This document shows positions 17,480 to 26,551 of a DNA stretch of 60,876 bases, one piece after another. The notes beneath the pieces are model-generated. The model searched no databases. It was not told the origin of the DNA and was given only the letters and a program-made list of their open reading frames with translations. This stretch comes from Burkholderiales bacterium (GTDB lineage Bacteria; Pseudomonadota; Gammaproteobacteria; Burkholderiales; Burkholderiaceae_E): positions 1 through 60,876 of the forward strand of contig JAFKGG010000367.1 in assembly GCA_017307915.1 (NCBI GenBank). The letters run 5' to 3'. How positions within the stretch are numbered: position 1 is the first letter of the stretch; each line of letters opens with the position of its first letter. A program made the translations under genes and the position numbers.

Positions 17480-17818
17480 ATGATCTATGAATTCAAATCC
17501 CGGGCAACGGGCAGCGTTGTGATGACCAAGCCGGTGGCCGAGTGGATCCTGCAGATCATCGGCAAGGCCCCCGGCGCCAGCGGCATCATCACGCTCGACC
17601 AGATGCCGGCCGCGGTGGCCGCGCTGCGGCGCGCAATCGACGAGGAAAAGCGCAGCCTTCGCGCGGCACAGGCCGCGCAGAACGGCGGCGATGCCGGCAG
17701 CGAAACTGACAACGCCGACGACAACTACCCGGTATCGCTGGCGCAGCGCGCGTATCCGTTCATCGAGATGCTGGAAGCCGCGCATCAGGGCGGCAAGGAC
17801 GTGACCTGGGGAGTGTAA
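17480..17818 (+). CDS. DUF1840 family protein
   Basis: A 112-residue cytoplasmic protein starting MIYEFKSRATGSVVM and ending in a conserved PFIEMLEAAHQGGKDVTWGV-type block, recognised as DUF1840. The middle (about 60-85) is a low-complexity Ala/Asp/Gly-rich linker. The family is common in betaproteobacteria and its function is unknown. GGAGG lies eight bases before the ATG. It diverges from the lipoprotein gene and is followed by two tandem hairpins. Confidence 0.88.
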   Translation: MIYEFKSRATGSVVMTKPVAEWILQIIGKAPGASGIITLDQMPAAVAALRRAIDEEKRSLRAAQAAQNGGDAGSETDNADDNYPVSLAQRAYPFIEMLEAAHQGGKDVTWGV

Positions 17819-17831
17819 GCGCCGGACCTTG

Positions 17832-17863
17832 GCCGAGCGCGGCTTGGCGCGTCAGCGCTCGGC
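17832..17863. terminator. First hairpin after DUF1840
   Basis: Arms GCCGAGCGC (17832-17840) and GCGCTCGGC (17855-17863) pair over nine bases with a 14-base loop, 14 bases after the DUF1840 stop. No T-tract follows, so termination would need Rho or the second hairpin. Confidence 0.5.
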
Positions 17864-17869
17864 ACAGCA

Positions 17870-17891
17870 CGGCCGGAGCCCGCTCCGGCCG
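17870..17891. terminator. Second hairpin after DUF1840
   Basis: Perfect nine-base stem CGGCCGGAG/CTCCGGCCG with a CCCG loop, six bases after the first hairpin. The paired hairpins look like the end of the DUF1840 transcript. The remaining bases to 18141 hold no gene I can support. Confidence 0.55.
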
Positions 17892-18141
17892 GATCAGCGC
17901 GGGTTGTTCTAATAGACAACGCCTCTGGAGCGCAATTGTCGGCTGAACGCCTTTCTTCCGACCCATTCTCCCTTACTATCCCGGGCTGTCGATAATAGGT
18001 TCAGCCGCGGAACGTGATCGAAGGCAAGGAAATGCCGCCGGTGCTTCTGGCAGACTGGCCTGCGGACGCCGAGCACGCCAGCCCGACTGGGGCATGTCGT
18101 GCCAAGCGATCCATCCGTTCCAAATGCCACGGAGCCCGTCG

Positions 18142-18450
18142 ATGACCATCGCAGTGAGCGTTCGCTTCGCCCGAAACCCAGAGCTGAATTTGAAGCCACG
18201 GCAAACGCTGGGGCCCGATGCGGCATGCCGCTGGCTCGATGAGCAATTCCGGCAACTGGGTGCCGAGCCACTGCGCGCCTCCGGCAAGGTGCTGATTGCC
18301 GACAAGATTCTGGCGGTGGCCAGCGCCGCCGGCTATGAGTTGTTCGCGCGCGACGCAGCCTGGGCCGAGAGCTACGCGGCCAGCGTCACCGCGGCGCTGG
18401 GGCGGCCCGTGGTGTGCGTGGCGGCTGATGAGGCGATGCTGACGTATTGA
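18142..18450 (+). CDS. Small hypothetical protein
   Basis: A 102-residue soluble protein starting MTIAVSVRFARNPELN, with GGAG seven bases before the ATG. It has no signal peptide or membrane segment and no motif I recognise. The codon pattern matches the neighbours and the stop is two bases from the convergent crotonase stop, both of which favour a real gene. In-frame codons upstream (to 18094) lack a ribosome site. Confidence 0.6.
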   Translation: MTIAVSVRFARNPELNLKPRQTLGPDAACRWLDEQFRQLGAEPLRASGKVLIADKILAVASAAGYELFARDAAWAESYAASVTAALGRPVVCVAADEAMLTY

Positions 18451-18451
18451 G

Positions 18452-19276
18452 TCAGCGTTTCTTGATTGCCGCGGCGAGCCGTGCGACGGCGGCACGGTGT
18501 TCCTCCGAAGTCTGCGCCTGGGCCTGCATGTTGGCCGTCATTTCCAAGGTATCGGCAAGCGAGGCCTCGGCCCCGAACCTGAGCAGCCGTTTGCTCATCC
18601 TGGCCGCATTCGGCGGCTGGCGCGCGATGCGCCGAGCCAGCACCAGCGCTTCCTCGAGCAGCCGCTCATGCTCGACGACCCGCGACACCAGGCCGATCTC
18701 GGCCGCCCGCCCCGCATCGATGAACTCGGCCGTCAAGACCATCTCCATCGCTCGCGACAAGCCGACCACACGCGGCAGAAACCAGGCACCGCCGTCACCC
18801 GGCAGCAAGCCGACACGCAGAAACGATTCGCCGAACACGGCTCGCTGCGACGCCAACCGGATATCGCACATCAAGGCCACGTCGCAACCGCCGCCGATGG
18901 CATGGCCGTTGACGGCGGCAATGGTCGGTACCTCGATGCCGTGGACCGCCAGCGGAATCTTGTGCACGACGCGCAGATTCACGTCGCGCGCCTTGAACGG
19001 ATCCTCGGAGGCAAACACACCGCTGCGTTGACTCATGTCGTCCAGATTGCCGCCCGCCGAGAAATCGGCGCCGGTGCCGGTCACCACGACGACACGAACG
19101 GCATCGAGATCATCCAGCGCCTGCCGGGCCGACAGCAGCGCATGCATCATCCGGTCGGACAATGAATTGCGCGTAGCCGGATCGTTCAGCGTCAGCACGG
19201 CGACGCCATCGGCATGCACGTCGAGCAGGATCAGGTCGTCGGGAAGTGCGATGCGGTCAACGGAAGTCGAGGTCAT
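18452..19276 (-). CDS. Crotonase-family protein (enoyl-CoA hydratase/isomerase-like)
   Basis: A 274-residue crotonase fold with the first oxyanion loop SAGGNLDDM (about 73-81) and the second in GHAIGGGCD (124-132). The two hydratase glutamates are absent: the first position is Asp132 and the second aligns with Phe152. A plain 2-enoyl-CoA hydratase is therefore unlikely; an isomerase, thioesterase or decarboxylase-like activity on CoA esters is possible. It is last in the minus-strand run behind the TTC38-like and glutaryl-CoA dehydrogenase-like genes, so it probably shares their pathway. Confidence 0.85.
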   Translation of the reverse strand: MTSTSVDRIALPDDLILLDVHADGVAVLTLNDPATRNSLSDRMMHALLSARQALDDLDAVRVVVVTGTGADFSAGGNLDDMSQRSGVFASEDPFKARDVNLRVVHKIPLAVHGIEVPTIAAVNGHAIGGGCDVALMCDIRLASQRAVFGESFLRVGLLPGDGGAWFLPRVVGLSRAMEMVLTAEFIDAGRAAEIGLVSRVVEHERLLEEALVLARRIARQPPNAARMSKRLLRFGAEASLADTLEMTANMQAQAQTSEEHRAAVARLAAAIKKR

Positions 19277-19321
19277 GGGCGGGCTCTTGGAATAGGCGGC
19301 ACGAGCGGCGATTCGCTCAGA

Positions 19322-20701
19322 TTACCGGGCGCGGCGCTGCATGGCTGCGTCGCGCGCCGCAGCACCATCCAGCGATTCAATGTAACGGCTCCAGTTGCGC
19401 GAATCCGCCGGTCGCGAATAGGTGGCGCGCGCCAGGTAGGAAGCGGTCGTTGCCGATTGCGGCGCTTCACGCCACAGACACTCTGCGGTCAGCTCGCGAA
19501 ACAGATCGCGCTGCGCGTGGCTGCCACCGATCGCCGGCAGTTCGGCCTCGACTTCCATCAGCAGACGCGCGGCATCGCCATAGTGCCCATCGCGGAAATG
19601 CAGTATGGCGCGCCCCAGGCCGACGCCGACCCGACGGTAGGCATCGGCATCATCACAGGCCGAACGCACCGCGAAGTCGTCCATCTGGGCGGCCAGCGCC
19701 TCTGCGATGCCGCGATGGCGCTTGTCGCCGCTGCTGCAAAGCGCCAGCAGGAAATGGACATCGGGAAACGACATGACCAGATCCAGGCCGCGTGCCGCCA
19801 CCTTCTCGGCAACCGGCACCCAGCGGCCGCCGACGTCGGCGCCGGCCATCTCCAGCCGCAGCAACATCGACGCATCGTTGCAGATGTCGAGATATTCGAC
19901 GGCCTGGTCCGAGTAGACCAGGCGATCGTAGGCATCCAGGGCGCCGGCCAGATCGCCTTTTTCGTAATGGAATAGCGTCTGATGCCAGGCGATGTGGTAG
20001 CGGAAGTTGTTGGCCAGGCCCCAGTGCCCGGCCTGGCCGGCCACCCAGTCGATACCTTCGTCGGCGCGGCCGGCGGCCTCGAGAACGTGAGCGACCGCAT
20101 GCACGGCCCACGGATCATTCGGGTTGAGATCGAGCGCGCGGCGCCCTGCCGATTCGGCAAGCCGATACTGGCCGCATTCTTCAAGCCCGAATGCGTGCAG
20201 GCTCAGCAGATACGAATACTCATACTCGGCAGGCTGCCAATGATCGAGTGCGGCCGCCGGTACGTCGCGGATCATCCGCGACTGGCCCATGTAGAACGCG
20301 CCGAAGTTCGCCAGCTTCAGTGCCAGGACATCCTTGGGCCACTCCATCGAAATGCTGGTCCAGATCGAGGTGGCCTTGCGCAACGAGCCGCCGGTCCAGG
20401 CCGCCAAGGCCTCGGCGTGCAGCGCCTCGCGCGGCTCGAGTACGGCAACTTCGCGCATCACCGCATCGGCTTCAGTGCGCGCCTTGCCCACCAGCGCCCC
20501 CACGCCCATCAGCATCAGGAAGCAGCCGCGCAGCAGGCGCCCCATCGGCATCTCGGGGTCGAGCGCCAGCATCGCCTTCATCTCGGCACCGGTCTGACGA
20601 TCGAAGGCCACGTAGCGGCGCAGCGTGCGGTCATAGGCCTCGACCGCATCGTGATTCGAGCAGGTGAAGACCAGGCCGTGGGCATTCTTGTGTTTGAGCA
20701 T
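19322..20701 (-). CDS. TTC38-like tetratricopeptide repeat protein
   Basis: A 459-residue all-helical protein with TPR-like repeats. Family hallmarks include WAVHAVAHVLEAAGRADEG (about 173-191) and HIAWHQTLFHYEKGD (about 211-225), which mark the TTC38 family shared by bacteria and animals. No signal peptide. GGAG lies five bases before the ATG. Its role is unknown, but it sits between an acyl-CoA dehydrogenase and a crotonase on one transcript, so a scaffold or regulatory role in acyl-CoA metabolism is a fair guess. Confidence 0.85.
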   Translation of the reverse strand: MLKHKNAHGLVFTCSNHDAVEAYDRTLRRYVAFDRQTGAEMKAMLALDPEMPMGRLLRGCFLMLMGVGALVGKARTEADAVMREVAVLEPREALHAEALAAWTGGSLRKATSIWTSISMEWPKDVLALKLANFGAFYMGQSRMIRDVPAAALDHWQPAEYEYSYLLSLHAFGLEECGQYRLAESAGRRALDLNPNDPWAVHAVAHVLEAAGRADEGIDWVAGQAGHWGLANNFRYHIAWHQTLFHYEKGDLAGALDAYDRLVYSDQAVEYLDICNDASMLLRLEMAGADVGGRWVPVAEKVAARGLDLVMSFPDVHFLLALCSSGDKRHRGIAEALAAQMDDFAVRSACDDADAYRRVGVGLGRAILHFRDGHYGDAARLLMEVEAELPAIGGSHAQRDLFRELTAECLWREAPQSATTASYLARATYSRPADSRNWSRYIESLDGAAARDAAMQRRAR

Positions 20702-20734
20702 GTCTACTCCATCATGATGCGAACCGCTTCAAGC

Positions 20735-21973
20735 TCACGCACCGGTTGCCGAGAATGCCCCGATACCCGTGATCGCCCGTCCGAGAATGAGCGCATGAAC
20801 GTCGTGCGTGCCTTCGTAAGTATTGACCGACTCCAGATTCATCATGTGCCTGATGATGTGAAACTCGTCGGAGATGCCGTTGGCGCCGAGCATGTCGCGC
20901 GCGACGCGAGCGATTTCCAGCGCCTTGCCGCAGTTGTTGCGCTTGACGATCGATATCACTTCGGGCGCAGCCTTGCCGGCATCGACCATTCTCGATACAT
21001 GCAGCGATGCCAGCAGGCCGAGCGCAATGTCCGACTGCATGTCGACCAGCTTCTTTTGCACCAGCTGGTTCGACGCAAGCGGGCGGCCGAACTGGTGCCG
21101 GTCGACGACGTACTGACGCGCCAGATGCCAGCAGTTCTCTGCCGCTCCCATGGCGCCCCACGAGATGCCCAGCCGCGCCTTGTTCAGGCAACTGAATGGC
21201 CCGCGCAGTCCGCTGACGTTCGGCAACATCCGGTCAGCAGGCACGAATGCATCGTCCAGCGAAATGGTGCCGGTGATCGACGCGCGCAGCGAAAACTTGC
21301 CTTCGATGCGATGCGTGTGCACGCCCGGCGTGTTCCGTTCGACGACGAAACCGCGTATGAGGCCTGCATCATCCTTGGCCCATATGAGCAACAGATCGGC
21401 AATCGGCGCGTTGGTGATCCAGGTTTTCGTTCCCGTCAGACGGTAGCCGCCCGTTACGGCGCGGGCGCGTGTGCGCATCGAGCCGGGATCGGAGCCATGA
21501 TCGGGCTCGGTCAAACCGAAGCAGCCGACCCATTCCCCGCTGGCGAGCCTGGGCAGATAGGCCTGCCGCAGTTCTTCCGAGCCGAACTCGTAGATCGGGT
21601 GCATCACCAGGCTCGACTGCACGCTGACCGCCGATCGATAGGCGCTGTCGACACGCTCCAGCTCGCGCCCGATGAGACCGTAGCAGACGTGATTGACGCC
21701 TGGGCAGCCGTAGCCGGACAAGGTTGCGCCAAGCAAGCCCAAGCCGCCCAGCTCGGGGAAGATCGCGCGTTCAAAGGTCTCGTGGCGGTTCGCCTCCACC
21801 ACCATCGGCAACAATCGTTTTTCGGCGTATGAGCGCACCGTCGATTGCACCAGCCTTTCTTCCTCGCTCAATTGTTCGTCGATGAGAAAAGGGTCCTGCC
21901 ACGTGAAGCGTGCGCGATGCGGGTCGCTCGATGCCGTTGCCATGGGCTCGTCTTTGATGCCAAGATTGTTCAT
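20735..21973 (-). CDS. Glutaryl-CoA dehydrogenase-like acyl-CoA dehydrogenase
   Basis: A 412-residue FAD enzyme. The block [20 protein letters not shown] is nearly that of glutaryl-CoA dehydrogenases, including the Arg that binds the distal carboxylate. [17 protein letters not shown] near the C-terminus carries the catalytic Glu. The expected reaction oxidises and decarboxylates glutaryl-CoA to crotonyl-CoA, passing electrons to ETF. The start has GGAG four bases upstream. It diverges from a GcvA-type LysR gene, a common arrangement for gcdH in Burkholderiales. Confidence 0.88.
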   Translation of the reverse strand: MNNLGIKDEPMATASSDPHRARFTWQDPFLIDEQLSEEERLVQSTVRSYAEKRLLPMVVEANRHETFERAIFPELGGLGLLGATLSGYGCPGVNHVCYGLIGRELERVDSAYRSAVSVQSSLVMHPIYEFGSEELRQAYLPRLASGEWVGCFGLTEPDHGSDPGSMRTRARAVTGGYRLTGTKTWITNAPIADLLLIWAKDDAGLIRGFVVERNTPGVHTHRIEGKFSLRASITGTISLDDAFVPADRMLPNVSGLRGPFSCLNKARLGISWGAMGAAENCWHLARQYVVDRHQFGRPLASNQLVQKKLVDMQSDIALGLLASLHVSRMVDAGKAAPEVISIVKRNNCGKALEIARVARDMLGANGISDEFHIIRHMMNLESVNTYEGTHDVHALILGRAITGIGAFSATGA

Positions 21974-22061
21974 GCGCTCCTCGGAAGCGGGGATTCAGCC
22001 AGTTCGATGCTCAACATGTTTGGCCCGCCGCCCACGCGCGTCAACGCAGAATTAGTTACTC

Positions 22062-23051
22062 ATGGATGAGTTTTGTTCCAAGCTCAACGAGGCAACACCG
22101 GTGATTGATCCTTTGCGACGCCGTAGCGCTCAACGCCTGCCGCCGCTCAATGCCATCCGCACGTTCGAAGCGGCGGCCCGGCATGGCAGCTTCCTGAAAG
22201 CGGCGACCGAGCTGCACGTGACGCCCGGCGCGGTCAGCCGGCTGGTCAAGTCGCTCGAGGAATATCTCGACATCGAGCTGTTCAGCCGCTCGCATCGCGC
22301 GATCCGGCTCACCGAAGAGGGGCGCTCCTATGCCAGCGCCGTCACGGATGCGCTGGGGCAGCTATCGGTGGCCACCGAACGCCTGGTGCTGAACAACAGC
22401 CAGAATGTGTTGCGCGTCTGCTGCCATCCCACTTTCGCCGTGCATTGGCTGATCCCGCGCTGGGCGGCATTTCAGGCCCGCCACCCCGATTGCCAGATCG
22501 ATCTGCGCACCACGCTGGCCCCCGAATCGGAAGACGTGGATGCGTATGATTTCGTCGTCTGCATCGCCTACGAAAGCGGCGAAACCCAAACCGATCGCAT
22601 CGCCAGCTTGCGGGTGCTCGACGTCGAGACTTTTCCGGTCTGCTCGCCCGCGCTCATCGCCAAGTACGGCCCGATCGAGCAGCCGGCCGATCTGCTCAAG
22701 CATCAGTTCATCCATGCGGCGCTGCGCCCGAACGACTGGAGCCGCTGGCTGGCCTCGGCCGGCTTCGATTCGATCGATCGGCTGCGCGGCCCGGTATTCG
22801 AAAGCCTGGCGCTCGCCTACAACGCGGCCATGTCGGGAGCGGGCATCGCCATCGGCATGCGAGCCTTCGTAGCCAGCGATCTGGCGGCCGGCCGCCTGGT
22901 GAAGCTGTTCGATCATGTGCGCCGCAGCACCAGCGGCTTCAACCTGATCTACAGCGTGCCTCGCGCGCGCCGATTCGCCAAGATTCGCACCTTCCGGGAA
23001 TGGGTGCTGGCCGAGCGGCGCAAGGATATGACCGTCGATATCGCGGGCTGA
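22062..23051 (+). CDS. LysR-family regulator (GcvA-type)
   Basis: A 329-residue LysR protein. The winged helix-turn-helix lies at about 25-85 (LPPLNAIRTFEAAARHGSF, then TPGAVSRLVKSLEEYL), with a periplasmic-binding-like effector domain from about 110 to 315. The likely start is ATG 22062; a GTG at 22101 would remove a non-conserved 13-residue extension. It diverges from the glutaryl-CoA dehydrogenase-like gene across 88 bases, so it probably controls that gene in response to a pathway acid. Confidence 0.88.
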   Translation: MDEFCSKLNEATPVIDPLRRRSAQRLPPLNAIRTFEAAARHGSFLKAATELHVTPGAVSRLVKSLEEYLDIELFSRSHRAIRLTEEGRSYASAVTDALGQLSVATERLVLNNSQNVLRVCCHPTFAVHWLIPRWAAFQARHPDCQIDLRTTLAPESEDVDAYDFVVCIAYESGETQTDRIASLRVLDVETFPVCSPALIAKYGPIEQPADLLKHQFIHAALRPNDWSRWLASAGFDSIDRLRGPVFESLALAYNAAMSGAGIAIGMRAFVASDLAAGRLVKLFDHVRRSTSGFNLIYSVPRARRFAKIRTFREWVLAERRKDMTVDIAG

Positions 23052-23067
23052 ACCGCGGGGCGCTCCG

Positions 23068-23122
23068 CTAGGGCGTGTTCACCCAACGATCGTCCCCGGC
23101 CCGAAGGGTGAACACGCCCTAG
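23068..23122. terminator. Perfect 17-base inverted repeat, bidirectional terminator or REP-like element
   Basis: CTAGGGCGTGTTCACCC (23068-23084) and its exact complement (23106-23122) flank a 21-base loop. The element lies between the convergent stops of the LysR gene and the CoA ligase, where a bidirectional terminator is expected, but there is no T-tract. A nine-base partial copy ACACGCCCT recurs at 23138-23146, which hints at a repeat family. Confidence 0.7.
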
Positions 23123-23149
23123 GGGCGCCCGATCGAGACACGCCCTGAT

Positions 23150-25291
23150 TCAGGAGCCGCCCGGCTTCAAGACGATTGCCGCATCGGCGATCACCGCCGC
23201 CGGCCCGCTGCCCGCCGGCCGAACGATGATCGGATTCAGATCGATCTCATCGACCAGATCGGCGACGGCGACGAACAGCTCGCTCGCCGACGCGACGATG
23301 GCGGCAAACCCCTGCAGATCGGCCGGTGGGCGCTTGCGCGCGCCGGCGATGATCGGATAGGCCGGATGTGAACGAATCAGCGCCTGGGCATCCGCCACCG
23401 ACAAAGGCGCCATCCGGATCAGCGGAGCGCCGAACAGCTCGGCGTAGATGCCGCCGACACCCAGCACGATGATCGGGCCCATCTGGGCGTCATCCTTGCA
23501 GCCGACGAACCATTCGAGCAGCCCGTCATCGACCATCGCCTCGTACAGCAACGCAGCATCGGCGATGCCGAGCTGATCGCCGCGCGCGCGCAGCTCGGCA
23601 CCGATCGTCTCGATGCGCTCGAACGGCACGCGCAGGCGCAGCAGATCGAACTCGGTCTTGTGCAGATGGCTGTCAGCGCACAGTTTCACGACCGCGTTGG
23701 CACCGGGACTCGGCGCCGCAGGCAGCGGCAGGCCAGCGCGGCCGAGCACCCGCTTGCTATCGAACTCGTTGACCTGAATGCGGCCCGCAGCCCGCCAGGC
23801 TTGCAGCAGATCGCGCAGCGGCTGCCATGCGGCATCGCCGGCTGGAACGCTCGCGTCCTGCACGGTCGGCTCATCGCCGCAACGCGGCCGCAACGCATGC
23901 ATCGCCCAGGCCCCGCGCGCCGTAGCGTCGTAGACGGGCACGCCGGCCGCGGCCAGCAGTTGCAGCGATTCGGGGGTTTGATCGGCGCCGCCGGTCCAGC
24001 ACACGATCACCGGCTTGTCGGAGCGGCGATGCAGCGCGATGATGGCCTGCGCGATGCGAGGATCGCGCACGTAAGTCGAGATGATGACGTAGCCGTCCAG
24101 GCCAGGATCGGCAGCCATGACGTCGAGCGCATTGCCGAACAAGGTGTCATCGGTCAGCACGGCGCCGGTCAGATCGATCGGGTTACGTGTGGCGCCGAAA
24201 GCCGGCACGATGCCGCGCAGCCGCTCGATGGTTGCATCGCAAAACGGCGGCACTTCGAAGCCGCGCATCTCCAGCAGATCGGCCAGTTCGACCGCCAGGC
24301 CGCCGGCGATCGACAGAATGCCGATCCGCAGACCACGCAGCGTCTTGCCGGCCGCCAGCGCAGCCGCTGCATCGACGGCCGCAGCGCTATCGGGCGCGCG
24401 CAATACGCCGAGCTGCTCGAACACGCCGTCGACGATACGATCATCGACGGCAATCGCTCCGGTATGCGAGCGCACGGCCGCCGCGCCGGCATCGGTGCGC
24501 CCGCACTTGATGGCCACCAGCCGCTTGCCTGGCGGCAACGACCTTACCGCTGCGGCAAACCGACGGCCGTCGCGGATCTGCTCCAGATAGCAGAGCAGTA
24601 CGCGGGTATCGGCTTGCGCGCCAAAGGCGGCAATGTAGTCGGCGGCCTGCAGGTCGATCTCGTTGCCGGAACTGATGAAGCAGCTTATCCCCACACCGCG
24701 TTGCATCAAGCGGTTGACCATGAAGCCGCCCATCGCCCCCGACTGCGAAATGACGGCCACCGGCCCCGCCACCATGCGGTTGTACATCGGGCTGAACGTC
24801 ATCTGCAGCCGCGCGCCTGGCACGACGACGCCCTGGCAGTTCGGGCCGATCAAGGACACGCCGCTGCGCCGGCAGGCCCGCAGCACTTCGGCTTCCATCG
24901 CCGCGCCCTGCTCGCCGGTTTCCGAGAACCCGGAGGCAATCGCGACGGCCACCCGCACCTTGCCCGGCGGGATCTGCGCGATGCTTGCCGCCAGCGCCGC
25001 GGCCGGCACCGCCAGCAACAGCACGTCGATCGGCTCCGGCACCTCATCGATGCAGCGAACGATGCGCGCCCCCGGCAATTCGAACGACTCGCGGCCGATC
25101 CCGTAAATGATGCCATCAAAGCCGTTGCCGATGACGTTGGCCAGGATCGTGCTGCCGAGCTTGGCCCGATCCGCCGACACGCCGAGCACGGCCACCACGC
25201 GCGGCGCCAGCAGCGCGGCCGAGGCCATCATCGGATCGCGGCCGCCGTGCGCGGGCGGCGGCGCTTCGTCTGCCAAGGGAGATTTCGTCAT
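23150..25291 (-). CDS. NDP-forming acyl-CoA (acetate-CoA ligase family) synthetase
   Basis: A 713-residue fusion of both subunits. An N-terminal CoA-binding Rossmann domain (about 20-140) is followed by succinyl-CoA-ligase-like domains with AVRSHTGAIA, the position of the phospho-His. A C-terminal ATP-grasp domain starts at about residue 500 (NEFDSKRVLGRAGLPLP). The reaction is reversible acid + ATP + CoA to acyl-CoA + ADP + phosphate. Its ATG overlaps the receptor gene stop (ATGA), so uptake and activation of one substrate are coupled. The substrate is unknown; a dicarboxylate such as glutarate would fit the neighbours. Confidence 0.9.
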   Translation of the reverse strand: MTKSPLADEAPPPAHGGRDPMMASAALLAPRVVAVLGVSADRAKLGSTILANVIGNGFDGIIYGIGRESFELPGARIVRCIDEVPEPIDVLLLAVPAAALAASIAQIPPGKVRVAVAIASGFSETGEQGAAMEAEVLRACRRSGVSLIGPNCQGVVVPGARLQMTFSPMYNRMVAGPVAVISQSGAMGGFMVNRLMQRGVGISCFISSGNEIDLQAADYIAAFGAQADTRVLLCYLEQIRDGRRFAAAVRSLPPGKRLVAIKCGRTDAGAAAVRSHTGAIAVDDRIVDGVFEQLGVLRAPDSAAAVDAAAALAAGKTLRGLRIGILSIAGGLAVELADLLEMRGFEVPPFCDATIERLRGIVPAFGATRNPIDLTGAVLTDDTLFGNALDVMAADPGLDGYVIISTYVRDPRIAQAIIALHRRSDKPVIVCWTGGADQTPESLQLLAAAGVPVYDATARGAWAMHALRPRCGDEPTVQDASVPAGDAAWQPLRDLLQAWRAAGRIQVNEFDSKRVLGRAGLPLPAAPSPGANAVVKLCADSHLHKTEFDLLRLRVPFERIETIGAELRARGDQLGIADAALLYEAMVDDGLLEWFVGCKDDAQMGPIIVLGVGGIYAELFGAPLIRMAPLSVADAQALIRSHPAYPIIAGARKRPPADLQGFAAIVASASELFVAVADLVDEIDLNPIIVRPAGSGPAAVIADAAIVLKPGGS

Positions 25292-26265
25292 TGAGCCTTC
25301 AGACCGATGCGCCGTGCAAGATTCGCCCAATCGCGCGTCTGCGTTTCGATCATCGCCTTCATCTCATCGGGCGTGCTCGCCACCAGTTCCCAGCCCAGGC
25401 CATCGATGTAGCGAGCCTTGGCCTCGGGCGACTCCAAAGCCGCTTTCACACCGCGTTGGATCTTCAAGGTGATGTCGGCCGGAATGCCTGCCGGACCGGC
25501 CAGGCCGAACCACTCCGTTGCCTCGAAAGCGGGCAGCGTCTCGGAAATGGTCGGCACTTCCGGCAGCACCGCCGAGCGCGTGCGCGCGGTGATCGCCAGC
25601 ACTTTCAATTTGCCGCTGCGCACCTGCGGCAGGACCGAACCCAGATCGAGCACGGCGAACGGCAACTGACCGCCCATCAGGTCGCTGAGCGTAGCGGCAC
25701 CGCCCTTGTAGGGAACGTGAACGAAACGCGTGTCGGCCAGCGTATTGACCAGTTCCATCGACAGGTGCGCCATCGAGCCGACGCCGGACGTGCCGTAGGG
25801 GGCATAACGGGTCGGATCGCTCTTCATGAGCTGGATCAGCTCCTTCAGATTGGACGCAGGCACCGAAGGATTGACCACCACCAGCTTCGGCGCTCGATTG
25901 ACGATCGAGATGGGCGTGAAGTCGCGCGTGATGTCATACGGCATTTTCTCCTGCATCGCCGGATGAATGGTATGGCCGGTGACGAGCAAACCGAAGGTAT
26001 AGCCATCGGGGGCCGACTTCGCGATCGCCTCGGCACCGATCATACCGCCGGCACCGACGCGATTTTCGACCACGACGGGCTGCCCCCACGCCTCGGACAT
26101 GCGCTGCGCGATGAAGCGAGTCACCGAATCGGCCGGCCCTCCCGCAGTGAACGGGACGATCACTTTCACCGGCTTGCTCGGATAACTGGCCGCGCCTTGC
26201 GCATGGGCAGTTGCGGCAGCGGCGAGACCGATCATGGCCAGAGCTGTTCTCCTCGAGATCCGCAT
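25288..26265 (-). CDS. Bug-family TTT receptor (tricarboxylate transporter binding protein)
   Basis: A 325-residue periplasmic binding protein. Signal peptide MRISRRTALAMIGLAAAATAHA has a twin-Arg-like n-region. The Bug fold follows, with YPSKPVKVIVPFTAGG and the DSVTRFIAQRMSE helix, FDV-type Bug ligand loops and a C-terminal NLARRIGLKAQ. Bug proteins deliver carboxylates to TctAB-type permeases. AGGAGG precedes the start at 26265. No tctA/tctB is nearby. It is translationally coupled to the CoA ligase, suggesting both handle the same acid. Confidence 0.92.
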   Translation of the reverse strand: MRISRRTALAMIGLAAAATAHAQGAASYPSKPVKVIVPFTAGGPADSVTRFIAQRMSEAWGQPVVVENRVGAGGMIGAEAIAKSAPDGYTFGLLVTGHTIHPAMQEKMPYDITRDFTPISIVNRAPKLVVVNPSVPASNLKELIQLMKSDPTRYAPYGTSGVGSMAHLSMELVNTLADTRFVHVPYKGGAATLSDLMGGQLPFAVLDLGSVLPQVRSGKLKVLAITARTRSAVLPEVPTISETLPAFEATEWFGLAGPAGIPADITLKIQRGVKAALESPEAKARYIDGLGWELVASTPDEMKAMIETQTRDWANLARRIGLKAQ

Positions 26266-26420
26266 AGACTCCTCCTGTTCAGGGTGCATCTGTCGTGCGA
26301 TCGCATTCTTCAATTCGTGCCACCCCGTCACAACCGATTTTTTGTTCCCGCGGATTGATCAAAACTCACCCTTGCATTGCGCCGCATGCTCTGGCGTGCG
26401 CCAATGTCACGCCACTACGC

Positions 26421-26433
26421 TGAGAAAATCTCA
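26421..26433. promoter_or_regulatory. Possible LysR box (T-N11-A palindrome) between receptor and thiolase genes
   Basis: TGAGA-AAA-TCTCA is a perfect dyad of the T-N11-A type. A second imperfect dyad, GACT-N6-AGTC, lies at 26440-26453 and overlaps TTGACT, a plausible -35 box for the thiolase gene. The 286-base divergent gap has no gene. Confidence 0.45.
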
Positions 26434-26551
26434 AGGCTTGACTCGCAAAAGTCGGTTGAAGTCTGCGTTGCGCTGCGAAAAGATCGCGCTTGCATCGTTG
26501 CCACCCTGGCCGCACTCGCCCCGGCACGGCCGAACATGAGGAGATCGCAGG

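Noticed and set aside
23068-23122. Insertion-sequence terminal repeats
   Set aside because: The arms are only 21 bases apart with no transposase or target duplication.
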